A stretch of DNA of 64,000 nt from Pseudomonas nicosulfuronedens (lineage in GTDB: Bacteria > Pseudomonadota > Gammaproteobacteria > Pseudomonadales > Pseudomonadaceae): contig NZ_SWDV01000005.1 of assembly GCF_005877905.1 (NCBI RefSeq), positions 186,001-250,000 on the forward strand. The letters are read 5' to 3'. Under the pieces are notes generated by a model. That model did not search any database. It was not told the origin of the DNA and was given only the letters and a program-made list of their open reading frames with translations. The position numbers were made by a program, and so were the translations under genes. This document shows, piece by piece, positions 8,192-17,855 of this stretch (position 1 is its first letter; every line of letters starts with the position of its first letter).

Positions 8192-8875
8192 ATGCCGGAT
8201 CGGACCTTGCTACACCAGGAAGGCTATGCGTTGCTGCGCCAGGCGATCCCGGCCGCGCTGCTGCAGGAGCTGCGTGCAGCTTTCGACGCCAACGTCCTCC
8301 CCTCGGATCAATGGCCAGTGCCACGCGGGATGGACTGGCGCCACGCGCAGATGGATCTGGAGCCCGCCGTGCAGACTGTGTGCCGTCTGCCGCAACTGCT
8401 GTCGGCAGCGGGCACGCTGATCGGCGAGCGCTTCTTCATCGCCCAGGCCGAAGGGCGCGAACCGATGCCCGGCGGTGGCCATCAGCAACTGCACCGAGAT
8501 CTGTCGGACCTTCGTCCGGGCGACATGGTCAGCGCCCTCGCCTTCCTCGATGACTTCTCATCAGACAATGGGGCCACTCGCGTCGTCCCCGGAAGCCATC
8601 GGCCCACCCCTGGCGAGCCGCCCTTCGACCCCCTCGACGAGTCCCCTACCCTGCAACTGAACGGCCAGGCCGGCGATATCCTGGTGTTCGACGTCGATCT
8701 GGTGCACGCCGGTAGCCTGAACATCAACGGCGCACGCCGCCGCACGATCCTGATCAGCTACCGAGCCGAGCCACTCTACGCAGCGCATCTGCAAACGCTG
8801 GCGCTACGTAACGTGCGGATGAGCACGGATGAACGTTTCGACCCACCGGACGCCGAACTTTTCGCGACGGGATGA
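8192..8875 (+). CDS. Phytanoyl-CoA dioxygenase (PhyH) family protein
   Basis: 227 residues; ATG at 8192 with GGGAGGAAGCC in front. The Fe(II)/2-oxoglutarate facial triad is visible: His101-Arg-Asp103 in QQLHRDLSDLRPGD and distal His172 in DLVHAGSLN, with Arg182-184 for 2-oxoglutarate. The family hydroxylates small molecules, lipids or occasionally peptides. It is transcribed divergently from the export operon across 185 bp. It could supply another hydroxylation step for that system or be unrelated; no tailoring partner lies downstream on its own strand. Confidence 0.8.
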   Translation: MPDRTLLHQEGYALLRQAIPAALLQELRAAFDANVLPSDQWPVPRGMDWRHAQMDLEPAVQTVCRLPQLLSAAGTLIGERFFIAQAEGREPMPGGGHQQLHRDLSDLRPGDMVSALAFLDDFSSDNGATRVVPGSHRPTPGEPPFDPLDESPTLQLNGQAGDILVFDVDLVHAGSLNINGARRRTILISYRAEPLYAAHLQTLALRNVRMSTDERFDPPDAELFATG

Positions 8876-8951
8876 CGCTTACACAGCGATTGATTCCGTT
8901 GCTACGACTGGAGACCCACCCGCGCGTGACCAGGGGCAAGCATCCAGGCAT

Positions 8952-9710
8952 TCAAACCCGTCCGATCCTCATGTTGATAGGCCAGCTGACCAGATGCCTT
9001 GTGGCAGGGTCGCCCCAGTGCCCGGCCATGTCGGCGGCGAAGTCGTGCAGCAGGTCTTCGCGCCCGGCCTCGCGGGCGCTGCGCACCGCCGACCAGGTGG
9101 AGACGTAGCCGAGGAATTCCTCGAGGTTCCACTCCAGGCGGATGGCGATATCCGGCCCCGGAAACTCGGCGAAGGGGAAATCGAGGGTGGCGTAGCCGCT
9201 GTCCACCAGCTTGCGCTCAGCCGGCCAGTAGGGGCCGATCTCCTGCCAGTAGAACTGCTCGAAGCGCTCGCCCAGCGCGCCATCCAGGCGCAGCACGCCA
9301 TAGCTGATCAGCGCCAGGATCGCGCTGGGCGCGGCAACCCGGTGCACCTCGGCGTAGAACCTCGGCAGGTCGAACCAGTGCGCGGCCTGCGCGGCAGTGA
9401 TCAGGCTGGCGCTGCGGTCGAGCAGCGGGAGGCCTTCTGCTGGCGCGCAGGCGTAGTTGACGTTTTGTTGCGGTGCCGTGTGGGCGATCTGGTCCGCGCT
9501 GGGATCGAAGCCGACCACCGCATCGAAGTGCTCGGCCAGTAGCCGGGTCAGTTGGCCGTTACCACAGCCGACGTCGACAGCCAGCAATCGGTCGGGAGCC
9601 AACGAAGCGAGGTAGGAGGCGAGCTCCGTCGGGTACTCGGGGCGAAAACGTGCATACGCCTGGCCACCCTGGTCGAACCAGTTGCGCAGGTTGCTGGATG
9701 GATAGCTCAT
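8952..9710 (-). CDS. Class I SAM-dependent methyltransferase
   Basis: 252 residues, full length. The SAM-binding motif I is LLAVDVGCGNGQL at about 43-55, with an acidic motif II (AVVGFDPSADQI) and a motif around AAQAAHWFDLPRFYAEVHRV, all typical of the methyltransferase-11/25 group. The N-terminal WFDQGGQAYARFRPEYP resembles yeast-type trans-aconitate-methyltransferase relatives. The substrate is unknown. It stands alone between the convergent PhyH gene and an SDR gene on the same strand. It is cytoplasmic, with no membrane segments. Confidence 0.85.
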   Translation of the reverse strand: MSYPSSNLRNWFDQGGQAYARFRPEYPTELASYLASLAPDRLLAVDVGCGNGQLTRLLAEHFDAVVGFDPSADQIAHTAPQQNVNYACAPAEGLPLLDRSASLITAAQAAHWFDLPRFYAEVHRVAAPSAILALISYGVLRLDGALGERFEQFYWQEIGPYWPAERKLVDSGYATLDFPFAEFPGPDIAIRLEWNLEEFLGYVSTWSAVRSAREAGREDLLHDFAADMAGHWGDPATRHLVSWPINMRIGRV

Positions 9711-9791
9711 GGCCGGCGGTTCCTATCCTGAAGACGTGCTTTACGCGAATGTAATGCGCAAGCCGGCTCAAAGGCCAGAGCCATGCAGGCA

Positions 9792-9820
9792 GGCCGGCCA
9801 GGGTTGTGCCCTGACCGGCC
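9792..9820 (-). terminator. Hairpin after SDR gene
   Basis: Imperfect inverted repeat: a 12-base arm pairs at 11 positions with its partner around a five-base loop (TTGTG). It lies just beyond the stop of the SDR gene on its strand. There is no clear T-run, so termination is only probable. Confidence 0.4.
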
Positions 9821-9830
9821 CGCTGCGTGG

Positions 9831-10580
9831 TCAGACCTGAGCCATGCCGCCATCGACGAACAGTTCGACGCCGTTGATGAAGCTGGCCGAGTCCGACGCC
9901 AGGAAGACCACCGCCTTGCCGATCTCCCGCGGCTCGCCCAGGCGGCCCAGCGGCACCTGGCTGGCCAGAGCGTCGAACAGGCCCTGGCGTGCTTCCTCGG
10001 GCACCAGGTCGCCTAGGCCGGGCGTGCGCACCGGGCCGGGGCTGACGACATTGACGCGGATGCCACGGTCTTTCAGGTCCAGCGCCCAGGAGCGGGCGAA
10101 GTTGCGCACGGCAGCCTTGCTCGCGCTGTAGACGCTGAAGTTGGCAGTGCCCTGGATCGAGGTGGTGGACGAGGTCAGGATCACCGACGCGCCCTCGCTC
10201 AGCAGTGGCAGTGCCTTCTGCACAGTGAACAGCACGCCGCGCACGTTGGTGCCGAAGATACGGTCGAAGTGTTCTTCGGTGATCGCGCCCAACGGCAGCA
10301 TGTCGCCGCCACCGGCGTTGGCGAAGAGGATGTCCAGGCGACCGGCGGTCTTCGCGATCTGCGCATACACCGCATCGAGATCGGCGAGCACCGAGGCGTC
10401 GGCGCGGATGGCCGTGGCGGCCGGGCCGATGGCTTCCACGGCGGCATCCAGTTCGGCCTGGCGGCGGCCGGTGATGAACACTCGGGCGCCTTGGGCGGCG
10501 AGTTCCTGTGCGGCGCCGAGGCCGATGCCGGTGCTGCCGCCGGTGACCAGTGCAACTTTACCAGTGAGGGACCTGTTCAT
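9831..10580 (-). CDS. SDR family oxidoreductase
   Basis: 249 residues from ATG at 10580 (AGGAG seven bases upstream); a longer in-frame reading to 10655 has no family support. It shows the classical short-chain dehydrogenase layout: cofactor motif TGGSTGIG at 14-21, NAG in LFANAGG, catalytic Ser in ILTSSTTS, and Tyr-x-x-x-Lys in YSASKAA, ending in the [12 protein letters not shown] motif. Arg residues after the second strand (TGRRQAEL) favour NADP(H). It is divergent from a LysR regulator across 175 bp that hold a perfect 18-bp palindrome, so that regulator probably controls it. The substrate is unknown. Confidence 0.9.
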   Translation of the reverse strand: MNRSLTGKVALVTGGSTGIGLGAAQELAAQGARVFITGRRQAELDAAVEAIGPAATAIRADASVLADLDAVYAQIAKTAGRLDILFANAGGGDMLPLGAITEEHFDRIFGTNVRGVLFTVQKALPLLSEGASVILTSSTTSIQGTANFSVYSASKAAVRNFARSWALDLKDRGIRVNVVSPGPVRTPGLGDLVPEEARQGLFDALASQVPLGRLGEPREIGKAVVFLASDSASFINGVELFVDGGMAQV

Positions 10581-10709
10581 GATGAGCTCCTGAGCTTTCC
10601 GAGTTGAGGGTTCTGCCTCCTGGCCGGCATCTGGCGCGGCTTTGCGGTGAGGCATGGCGCTACTCTAGGGCCCGCCGATTAGCTGAAAAAGCGCATACAA
10701 TGGAATGAC

Positions 10710-10727
10710 TATCCATGTTCATGGATA
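10710..10727. promoter_or_regulatory. Palindromic LysR operator candidate
   Basis: Perfect inverted repeat TATCCATG-TT-CATGGATA in the divergent SDR/LysR promoter region, 28 bp before the LysR start. It is consistent with a LysR-type T-N11-A recognition site. Confidence 0.55.
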
Positions 10728-10755
10728 ATCAGGCGATCCCGTCAAAGGAGTTCCC

Positions 10756-11661
10756 ATGGATCAGCTCCAGGCCATCCGCGCCTTCGCTCGCGTGGTGGAA
10801 GCGGGCAACTTCACCCGCGCCGCCGACTCGCTGGACATGCCCAACGCTACCCTGAGCAAGCTGGTGCAGGAGCTGGAGGCGCACCTGGGCGTGCGCCTGC
10901 TGCAGCGCACCACGCGGCGCGTCACGGTGACGCCGGAAGGCCAGGACTATTACGCCAAGGCCAGCCGGGTGCTGCGTGACCTGGAAGACATCGATTCATC
11001 CTTCAACATCGCCCGCAGCAAGCCGCGCGGCCACCTGCGCATCGACGTGGGCGGCTCGACCGCACGGGACGTACTGTTGCCTCTGCTGCCCGACTTCCTC
11101 GCGCGCTATCCGGATATCCGCATCGACCTGGGCGTGTCCGATCGCTCGGTGGACCTGATCGGCGACAACGTCGACTGTGTGATTCGCGGCGGTGCACTGG
11201 ACGCCTCGTCGCTGGTGGCCCGTGGCATCGGCCACGCGACCATGGTCACCTGCGCCTCTTCGGAGTACCTGCGCCACAACGGTATCCCCGCCTACCCGGA
11301 GGAGTTGCGCAACGGCCACCGGCTGGTCAGCTACCTGTCGCCGCAGAATGGCCGGGCGGTACCCTTCCGCTTCGAGCGCGACGGTGAGCGCAGCGAGCTG
11401 AAGATCGAGCACCGCATCGGCGTCAACGAGAGCAACGCGCACCTGGCCGCCTGCGTGGCCGGCCTGGGCATCATCCAGACGTTCTCCTACGCCGCCGGCG
11501 CCGCCCTGCGCGAGGGTTCACTGGTGGAGATTCTTGCGGACTGGCGTCCGGCGCCCTACCCCTTCCACGTCGTCTATCCGCACAACCGCTACGTGACGCA
11601 CCGCCTGCGGGTGTTCATCGACTGGCTGGTGGAGTGTTTCCCGAGCAAGGTTGCCGGGTAA
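10756..11661 (+). CDS. LysR-family transcriptional regulator
   Basis: 301 residues: N-terminal winged HTH (residues 1-60, FTRAADSLDMPNATLSKLVQELEAHLGVRLLQRTTRRV) and a C-terminal periplasmic-binding-like effector domain at 90-295. It belongs to the CrgA/DmlR-like group of LysR proteins. AAGGAG lies upstream of ATG 10756. It probably regulates the divergent SDR gene and itself through the palindrome at 10710-10727. Effector unknown. Confidence 0.9.
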   Translation: MDQLQAIRAFARVVEAGNFTRAADSLDMPNATLSKLVQELEAHLGVRLLQRTTRRVTVTPEGQDYYAKASRVLRDLEDIDSSFNIARSKPRGHLRIDVGGSTARDVLLPLLPDFLARYPDIRIDLGVSDRSVDLIGDNVDCVIRGGALDASSLVARGIGHATMVTCASSEYLRHNGIPAYPEELRNGHRLVSYLSPQNGRAVPFRFERDGERSELKIEHRIGVNESNAHLAACVAGLGIIQTFSYAAGAALREGSLVEILADWRPAPYPFHVVYPHNRYVTHRLRVFIDWLVECFPSKVAG

Positions 11662-11665
11662 GCAC

Positions 11666-12619
11666 TCAGGGCTGCTTGTCGGCCAGCGCTTCGAGCAGAT
11701 CGGCCGATGGCACGAAGAACAGGCTACCGGTTACCGCCTTGCTGTAGTCCAGCAGGCGGTCGTAGTTGCCGGCCGGGCGGCCGACGAACATGTTCTCCAG
11801 CATTTCCTCCACCGGTGCCGGCGAGCGCGCGTAACCGATGAAGTAGGTGCCGAATTCCCCCGCGCCGGGCCTGCCGAATGGCATGTTATCGCGCAGGATC
11901 TTCACCTCCTGGCCGTCCTTCTCCAGGGTGGTCAGCGAACTGTGCGAGCAGCTCGGCTTCACGTCGTCGCCCAATTCGATATCGGCCAGCTTGGTGCGCC
12001 CGATGATGCGTTCCTGGGCCTCGGTGGAGAGCTGGTTCCAGCCGGCCATGTCGTGCAGGTATTTCTGCACCAGCACGTAGCTGCCTCCGGCGAATTCCGC
12101 GTCCTCGTCGCCGATCAGGGTGAAGTGCGGCACCTCGCGGCCTTCCGGATTCTCGGTACCGTCGACGAAGCCGATGATGCTGCGCATGTCGAAGTAGCGG
12201 AAACCCTGCACCTCATCGACCACCGTGACCGCATCGCCCAGGCGCGCGACCAGTTGCGATGCCAGTTCGAAGCAGAGGTCCATCTGCTCGGCGCGGATGT
12301 GCAGCAGCAGGTCCCCCGGCGTGGAAACCGCGACCCGCTCGCCGCTGCCGATCTCGCGGAAGGCATGCAGGGAAGCCGGGCGCGGAGCGCCGAATAGCGC
12401 ATCCCATGCAGCCGAACCGAAGCCCACCACACAGGACAGGTTGCCCGTCGGTACGCGCTTGCCGACCGAGCGCACCAGCGCGGCGACGTCTTCGCAAAGC
12501 GCGCGCACCGGGCTCCAGTCCTTGCCCGGTGCCAGGGTGGCGACGAGGAAGATCGCGCTGCGGGTGACCGGGCTGTCGACCGACTGGGGGACCGGGGATT
12601 CGTTGAGCATGGTTTCCAT
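11666..12619 (-). CDS. Dyp-type heme peroxidase (YfeX-like)
   Basis: 317 residues from METMLNESP at 12619; an alternative Met lies at 12610. The Dyp signature GFVDGTENP (about 150-158, catalytic Asp153) is present, as are the probable proximal heme His226 in SCSHSSL and distal Arg243 in ILRDNMPFG. No Tat signal is seen, so this is a cytoplasmic YfeX-type enzyme that oxidises porphyrinogens or dyes with hydrogen peroxide, not the exported EfeB type. It is convergent with the LysR gene, with four bases between stops. It stands alone and regulation is not evident. Confidence 0.88.
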   Translation of the reverse strand: METMLNESPVPQSVDSPVTRSAIFLVATLAPGKDWSPVRALCEDVAALVRSVGKRVPTGNLSCVVGFGSAAWDALFGAPRPASLHAFREIGSGERVAVSTPGDLLLHIRAEQMDLCFELASQLVARLGDAVTVVDEVQGFRYFDMRSIIGFVDGTENPEGREVPHFTLIGDEDAEFAGGSYVLVQKYLHDMAGWNQLSTEAQERIIGRTKLADIELGDDVKPSCSHSSLTTLEKDGQEVKILRDNMPFGRPGAGEFGTYFIGYARSPAPVEEMLENMFVGRPAGNYDRLLDYSKAVTGSLFFVPSADLLEALADKQP

Positions 12620-12744
12620 TCGCTGCCATCGAGATTGGGGGATGAGGTTATCAAAGCAGGTCGCCGACAGCCGTGACAACGCTGGCGGCGAAAAAAGGGC
12701 AGGATCAGACCAGCCCTTCGGGAAGCGGAGGCCGCGTCGCGGAT

Positions 12745-13362
12745 CTAGCGCATCGCCGCCAGCTTGATGCCGAAACCGAGCAGGCAGGCACCGGCCAGGC
12801 GATCCAGCAGATTGGCCACGCGCGGATTGGCGCGCATGCGCTCGGCCAGCTTGTGGGTCAGCAGCACGGCTACCAGCCCATAGAGGAAGGTGACCACCGC
12901 CACGGTCGCTGCCATGAAGGCGAAGGTCACCAGCCCCTGGTGCTTCACCGGGTCGATGAACAGCGGCAGGAAGGCCATGTAGAACACGATGGCCTTGGGG
13001 TTGAGCAAGGTGATCAGCATGGTCTGGCGCAGGTAGTGGCCGCTGTCCATGCGACTCTGCCGCGGTGCGCCACCGGGCTTGCTCAGCAGCATGCGCAGGC
13101 CCAGCCACGCCAGGTAGGCCGCCCCCAGCCACTGCACCGCGTGGAAGGCCGTTGGGTAGGTGGCGAGCAGCGTCGCCACACCCGCCACCGCCATCCACAG
13201 CAATACCTGGTCGCCCAGGATCACCCCGCAGGTGGCGGCCAGCCCGGCACGAATACCGCCCTTGCCCGTCGCGGTAATCAGCGCGAAGTTGCCGGGGCCG
13301 GGGATGGCCAGGAGCACCACGAAGGCAATCAGGAAGGCGCCGTAATCGGTCACGCCGAACAT
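12745..13362 (-). CDS. LysE/RhtB-family exporter
   Basis: 205 residues, about six membrane helices, beginning MFGVTDYGAFLIAFVVLLAIPGPGNFALI, the signature N-terminus of LysE/RhtB amino-acid and metabolite exporters (the PGP motif is intact). GAGGAG lies upstream of ATG 13362. It is an inner-membrane proton-driven exporter, probably of amino acids or homoserine lactone-like compounds; the specific substrate cannot be assigned. It is co-directional with the Dyp gene, 125 bp apart. Confidence 0.88.
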   Translation of the reverse strand: MFGVTDYGAFLIAFVVLLAIPGPGNFALITATGKGGIRAGLAATCGVILGDQVLLWMAVAGVATLLATYPTAFHAVQWLGAAYLAWLGLRMLLSKPGGAPRQSRMDSGHYLRQTMLITLLNPKAIVFYMAFLPLFIDPVKHQGLVTFAFMAATVAVVTFLYGLVAVLLTHKLAERMRANPRVANLLDRLAGACLLGFGIKLAAMR

Positions 13363-13559
13363 GGGGGATCTCCTCTGGGCAGGACGAGGCAGTCAGAACG
13401 ACGGGAGTCTATCACCCATGACTGTCCGAGGTGCGGCCCTTCGTGGCCTCACCCGGCGGGTCCATCGTCGGGGCGAGCCCAGGGTCGGATAAGCCCGCAG
13501 GCCACCCGCAGGAAAGGGAGCCATGAAAGCGCCCTTCCTCAACGGGCTCGTCGCGTCGG

Positions 13560-16018
13560 TCAGAAGTTGTAGCTCACTGCCGCGGTGACGTTGCGCGAAG
13601 CGCCGTAGAACCCCGAACCGCCGCTGTAGAGGCTCATGAGGTACTTGCGGTTGGTGACGTTATTGAGGTTCAGCGAGGTGCTCCAATGCTTGTCGATGTC
13701 GTAGCTGGCCATCAGGTCCACCAGGGCGTAGGCGTTCTGGCGGATACGGCTGTCATCGTCGAGCTGGATCGCACTCTGCCAGCTCACGCGGGTGCCGACC
13801 TTGGCCTGGGGCAGGCCCGGCAGCTGGTAGGTCAGGCTGCTGCGCACGCTGTGGGTGGGCACGTACTGGCGCGCCTCGTGGCCGTCCGGGTCCTCGATGT
13901 GCACGTAGGTATAGCCACCCTGCAATTGCAGGCCCGGCGCCAACTGGCCGCTGGCTTCCAGTTCGACGCCACGGCTCTTGAAGTCTTCGCCTTCATAGAT
14001 GTACTGGCTGCCGAGCATGTCGCCAGTGGCTTCGGCGACGTTTTCCTGCTCGGTCTTGAACAATGCGGCGGAGACGCTCAGTTGGTCATCCAGCAGGCTG
14101 CCCTTGATGCCGGTTTCGTAGCTGTGGCCTTCCAGCGGGTCGAGCACCTTTCCTTGCGCGTCGATCACGTACTGCGGGTTGAAGATCTTGGTGTAGCTGG
14201 CGTACAGCGAGTACTGGTCGTTGAGGTCGTAGACCACGCCGGTGTAGGGCGTCACCTTGCCGTGGATGCGCACGTCACGTGCCGAGCCATAGTCGCTGCC
14301 ATCACTGTCGACACTGAGCATGCGCGCGCCAACGATCCAGTGCAGCCGATCGGTGAAGTTGAAGCGGGTACCGGCATAGACACTCTTCTGGCGGTCGGTG
14401 AAGTCGGCAAACTCGTTGCTGTCGTTGGTGTAGGTCAGGCTCGGCTTGGGCACGTGGCCGCCGAGGGTCTCCTCAAGGTCGGCGGGCATCATCTCGTCCT
14501 CGCTGTTGTACCAGCCGCGGTCGTGGTGGCGCGAGCGGCCGTAGTCCACCCCCAGCGTCAGGTCGTGCTGGCGACCGCCCAGGCTGAACGGGCCGCTGAC
14601 CTGCGCCTCGCCCAGCAACTGCTTCTCGCTGGAATGGCTGTGGCTGGGGTCGGCCATCCACGGGGTGTCTTCGTCGTAAGCCATCAGGTAGTACATGTTG
14701 GCCTGCTGGTTCTGCTCCACGGCGGTGACGTTGAGCTTGCCCTTCCAGCCATCGCCAAAATCGTGGGTCAGTTCGGCGAAGGCGCGTTGGGTATGCACGT
14801 CCCAGTAGCTCCAGTCCTGGCCGATGTTCGAGCCACGACGGCTGTAGTGGATCGGTTCGCCGTTGTAATCGGTCAGCGGCAGGCCGCCCCAGCTGCTGCC
14901 GTTGGAGTTGCTCTTGTTGTCGGAGAAGCCGACGGTCAGGGTATCCGCGTCGGTCAGGTCGAAAGCGAGCATGCCACTGAGTACGTTCTGCTCATGGGAG
15001 TAGCGGTCCAGGTAAGAGTCGCCCACTTCGTTCGCGTAGATGAAACGCCCGCGCACGTTGCCGCTATCGGTCAGCGGGCCGGAAACGTCGAGGTCGACCC
15101 GGCGCGTATCCCACGAGCCGGCCGAGACCTCACCTGGGCGTAGGGCTGGTAGGTCGGACGCTTGCGGATGAAGTTGACCGTGGCGGAAGGGTTGCCGGTG
15201 CCGCTCATCAGGCCGTTGGCGCCGTGGAGGATGTCGACCTGCTCGTACTCGGCCATGTCCAGGTCGCCGCTGAGCAGGCCGGCGCTGAACGGCGAGCCGA
15301 TGCCGTCGTACTCGAAGTTGTTGATGTCGAAGCCGCGCGAGGTGAAGTTGGTGCGGTCGGTCTCGTACTGCTCGACAGTCACTGACGGCGCGCTGCGCAA
15401 GGCATCCTTCACGCTGTTGAGGTTGAAGTCGTCGAGCTGCTCACGGGACAGGGTCGTGACCCCTTGCGGCGTCTCGCGCGGGGTCAGGCCCAGGCGCGTG
15501 GTGCTGGTATCGGCCAGCTGCTGATAGCCGGTGGGCGAGCCGGCGCTGCCGGCATCGGCCTGGATGACGGTCTCAGGCATCGCCAGGGTATCGCGGTGCT
15601 TGCCCATGACGGTGTCAGCTGGCAGTTCCAGCGCTCCAGTACTGATGTCCTGCAGCGCGTAAATGCCCTCTCCGCGCTCCACCAGTTGGTAACCGGTGCC
15701 TTGCAGCAGCCGGGCGAAGCCCTGCTCGACGGTGAAGCGGCCCTTGATCCCGGCGCTGTTGCGGCCGGCCAGCCTGGCCGGGTCGAACACCACCTGCACG
15801 CCGGCACTGGCGGCGAAACGGGACAGCACGTCGCTCAGTGCTCCCGCGCCAATGGCGTAATCGCGCGCAGCTTCTGCGGCATTCACCTGCACGGGCACCA
15901 GCGGCAGCACGGCCAGGCCGGCACAGGCCAGCGGTACCGAGCGGATCGCCGCCGCGAGAATCAGAAGAGGAAAACGACGATTGCCCGATTGCGCTCGGTA
16001 GTTCGATGCCATGCTCAT
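13560..16018 (-). pseudogene. TonB-dependent siderophore receptor, single frameshift
   Basis: Two adjoining reading frames together make one FecA/FpvA-type receptor of about 820 residues: signal peptide, secretin/TonB N-terminal (STN) signalling domain (residues 50-120), plug domain (TPRETPQGVTTLSREQL) and beta-barrel ending in AAVSYNF with the terminal Phe. The frame breaks at about 15131/15132, where one base is missing; inserting it joins ...YQPYAQV to EVSAGSWDTRRVDLDVSG. The start is taken as ATG 16018 (AAGGA five bases before), with ATG 16024 possible. It lies downstream of its own sigma factor and FecR genes. It is either a real recent pseudogene or a sequencing/assembly error; the rest of the sequence is undecayed. 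Confidence 0.85.
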
Positions 16019-16130
16019 TGCCATCCTTCAGGCCGCGCGATGCGCGGGTAGCTCACCCCTCCCAACGAGGCGTGTTCTCCCCTTTCCCGGACGAGAAGGA
16101 AAAAGTGCTCAGCGTGCGGGAAAATAATTT

Positions 16131-17093
16131 TCAGAGGGCCGCAACGCTCACCCAGTAGCGACTCACGCGGGACACCCGAACCGGCAGCGTGCGCTCCAGA
16201 GCAGTCAGCGCCAGGTCGGTATCGACCAGAGACAGCGCCCCGGAGACTCGCAGATCGGCCACCTGCGGATCGCAACGCAACACGCCATGGCGATAGCGCG
16301 ACAGCTCCGTCAGTACGTCGACCAGGCGTAGATCGCGCGCCACCAGCATGCCCTGCTCCCAGAGCGCGGCACTGTCGTCCACCGCTGCAATGCGGCGCAT
16401 CCCGTGGCTGTCGAACCAGGCCTGCTGGCCGGCCTCCAGAATCACCCGAGCACCGGACTGCGGACGGATTTCCACCCGCTGTTCGAACACCGCCACCTGG
16501 CACTGCTCCCCCAGTTGGCGGACGCTGAATCGGGTGCCCAGCGCCTCCACCCGGCCCTGAGCGACATCGACGAAAAACGGCCGACGCGGCGCCATCGAGT
16601 CGGCATGGGTAGTGATCAGCACCTCGCCGTTGCGAAGGTGCAGGCGGCGTTCATTCGGATCGAAACGGATATCTAGCGCGGAAGCGGTATTCAGCACCAC
16701 ACGGCTGCCGTCGCCCAGCGTCAGGGATTTACGCCCCCCCGTACCGGTGGAAGCATCGGCCATCCAGCCATCCCACGGTGCATGGCGCGCGGCCAGCCAG
16801 CCTGCCGGCCCAGCTACCAGCAAGGTGCCGAGCAAACGCACGGCGCGACGACGACTCATGCCCTTGAGGCCATCCAGCTGCCGCAGCGCCTGGCGCCCTA
16901 CTTCGCCGGGCACCGCGTCGAAGGTACCGAACACCTGCTCGGCGCGGGACCAGGCCGCCCGGTGCGCCTCGCTCTGCCCGCGCCAGCGTTCGAAGGCTAG
17001 CCATTGGGCATCGCCGGCGGCTTCGAAGTGCAAGGTCACCACCCAGTCGGCGGCTTCCTCGAGCAGCTCCTCCGAGAGCTTCACCCTTCGCAC
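16131..17093 (-). CDS. FecR-family anti-sigma/sensor protein
   Basis: 320 residues. The N-terminal cytoplasmic FecR-N domain (EELLEEAADWVVTLHFEA...WLAFERWRGQSEAHRAAW) is followed by one membrane segment at about 85-100. The periplasmic FecR domain has LTLGDGSRVVLNTASAL. The start is a GTG at 17093, or the GTG at 17084 that overlaps the sigma stop; either way the gene is coupled to the sigma gene. It transmits the ligand-bound state of the outer-membrane receptor to the sigma factor. The receptor gene next to it is frameshifted, so the pathway may be dead in this strain. Confidence 0.9.
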   Translation of the reverse strand: MRRVKLSEELLEEAADWVVTLHFEAAGDAQWLAFERWRGQSEAHRAAWSRAEQVFGTFDAVPGEVGRQALRQLDGLKGMSRRRAVRLLGTLLVAGPAGWLAARHAPWDGWMADASTGTGGRKSLTLGDGSRVVLNTASALDIRFDPNERRLHLRNGEVLITTHADSMAPRRPFFVDVAQGRVEALGTRFSVRQLGEQCQVAVFEQRVEIRPQSGARVILEAGQQAWFDSHGMRRIAAVDDSAALWEQGMLVARDLRLVDVLTELSRYRHGVLRCDPQVADLRVSGALSLVDTDLALTALERTLPVRVSRVSRYWVSVAAL

Positions 17094-17599
17094 GCCAGCA
17101 TGCAGGCGACCAGCGCCTTCTGGATGTGCCGGCGCACGGTGATCAGCGCCATGCCGGTGCGCTCGGCTATATCCTTGAGCGTCAGCTCGTGGAACTGCGC
17201 CAGGAGGAACACCTCGCGTGTCTGTGCCGGCAGGCCATCGAGCATGGCATCGATACGCATCAGGGCATCGATAATCAGCCAGTGGGTCTCCGGCGACGGC
17301 ACCAACGCTTCGGGCAGATGGGCGATGGCTTCGCGGTAGGCCCGCTCGACGTCCTGGCGACGCCAGAGGTCGATCACCAGGCCCTTGGCGACCTGCACCA
17401 GGTAACGCCGCGAGTCGTCCGGCTTAGGCGCCCGGCCGCTGGTGAGGATGCGCAAGTAGGTATCGTGGGCGATGTCCGCCGCATCCGGCGCGTTACCCAG
17501 ACGCTGGCGCAACCAGCCGAACAGCCAGCCGTGATGGTCGCTGTACAGCTGCTGGAGGGCGACAGCCGGGGCGCGGAGAGGCAGGGCGGCAGAAGTCAT
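17081..17599 (-). CDS. FecI-like ECF sigma factor
   Basis: 172 residues: sigma region 2 (YSDHHGWLFGWLRQRLGNAPDAADIAHDTYLRI) and region 4 (LPAQTREVFLLAQFHELTLKDIAERTGMALITVRRHIQKAL). It is an iron-starvation ECF sigma that directs transcription of the downstream receptor. ATG 17599 has AAGGA nine bases upstream. A strong Fur-like palindrome lies 36-58 bp upstream, so the gene should be repressed when iron is replete. First gene of a sigma-FecR-receptor module. Confidence 0.92.
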   Translation of the reverse strand: MTSAALPLRAPAVALQQLYSDHHGWLFGWLRQRLGNAPDAADIAHDTYLRILTSGRAPKPDDSRRYLVQVAKGLVIDLWRRQDVERAYREAIAHLPEALVPSPETHWLIIDALMRIDAMLDGLPAQTREVFLLAQFHELTLKDIAERTGMALITVRRHIQKALVACMLACEG

Positions 17600-17634
17600 G
17601 GGTGAATTTCCTTGGCACGAATGCCGGAAAATTG

Positions 17635-17657
17635 AAAATGAGAAAGCGTCTCATTTT
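17635..17657. promoter_or_regulatory. Fur-box-like palindrome
   Basis: Perfect 9-bp arms AAAATGAGA / TCTCATTTT around a five-base centre, 36 bp upstream of the sigma-factor start. The arms match the AATGAGA/TCTCATT halves common in Fur sites. Confidence 0.7.
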
Positions 17658-17797
17658 ATTTCAACCCATCAAGAAATCACAGTCCGCCACGGGTATCAGG
17701 TCAGACACATTCCCTCAGCCCAGCTTGCCAGCGGGAGCGCCCCGCCTTCGACCGACCAGCCGGGCACGCCCCACAGCTCCCGAAACAAGACCTTGAG

Positions 17798-17832
17798 TAA
17801 AACCCGGCAGGGGCGCAAAGGCTCCGGCCGGG
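17798..17832 (-). terminator. Rho-independent terminator of the intact receptor gene
   Basis: Arms CCCGGC/GCCGGG with weak inner pairing, followed on the minus strand by TTTTA, about 24 bp beyond the receptor stop. Confidence 0.6.
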
Positions 17833-17855
17833 CACTTGTCACCGCGTCACCGCCT

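Noticed and set aside
12620-13198. N-terminal extension of the Dyp peroxidase through the LysE gene
   Set aside because: The extension is out-of-frame LysE sequence; the family start is near 12619.
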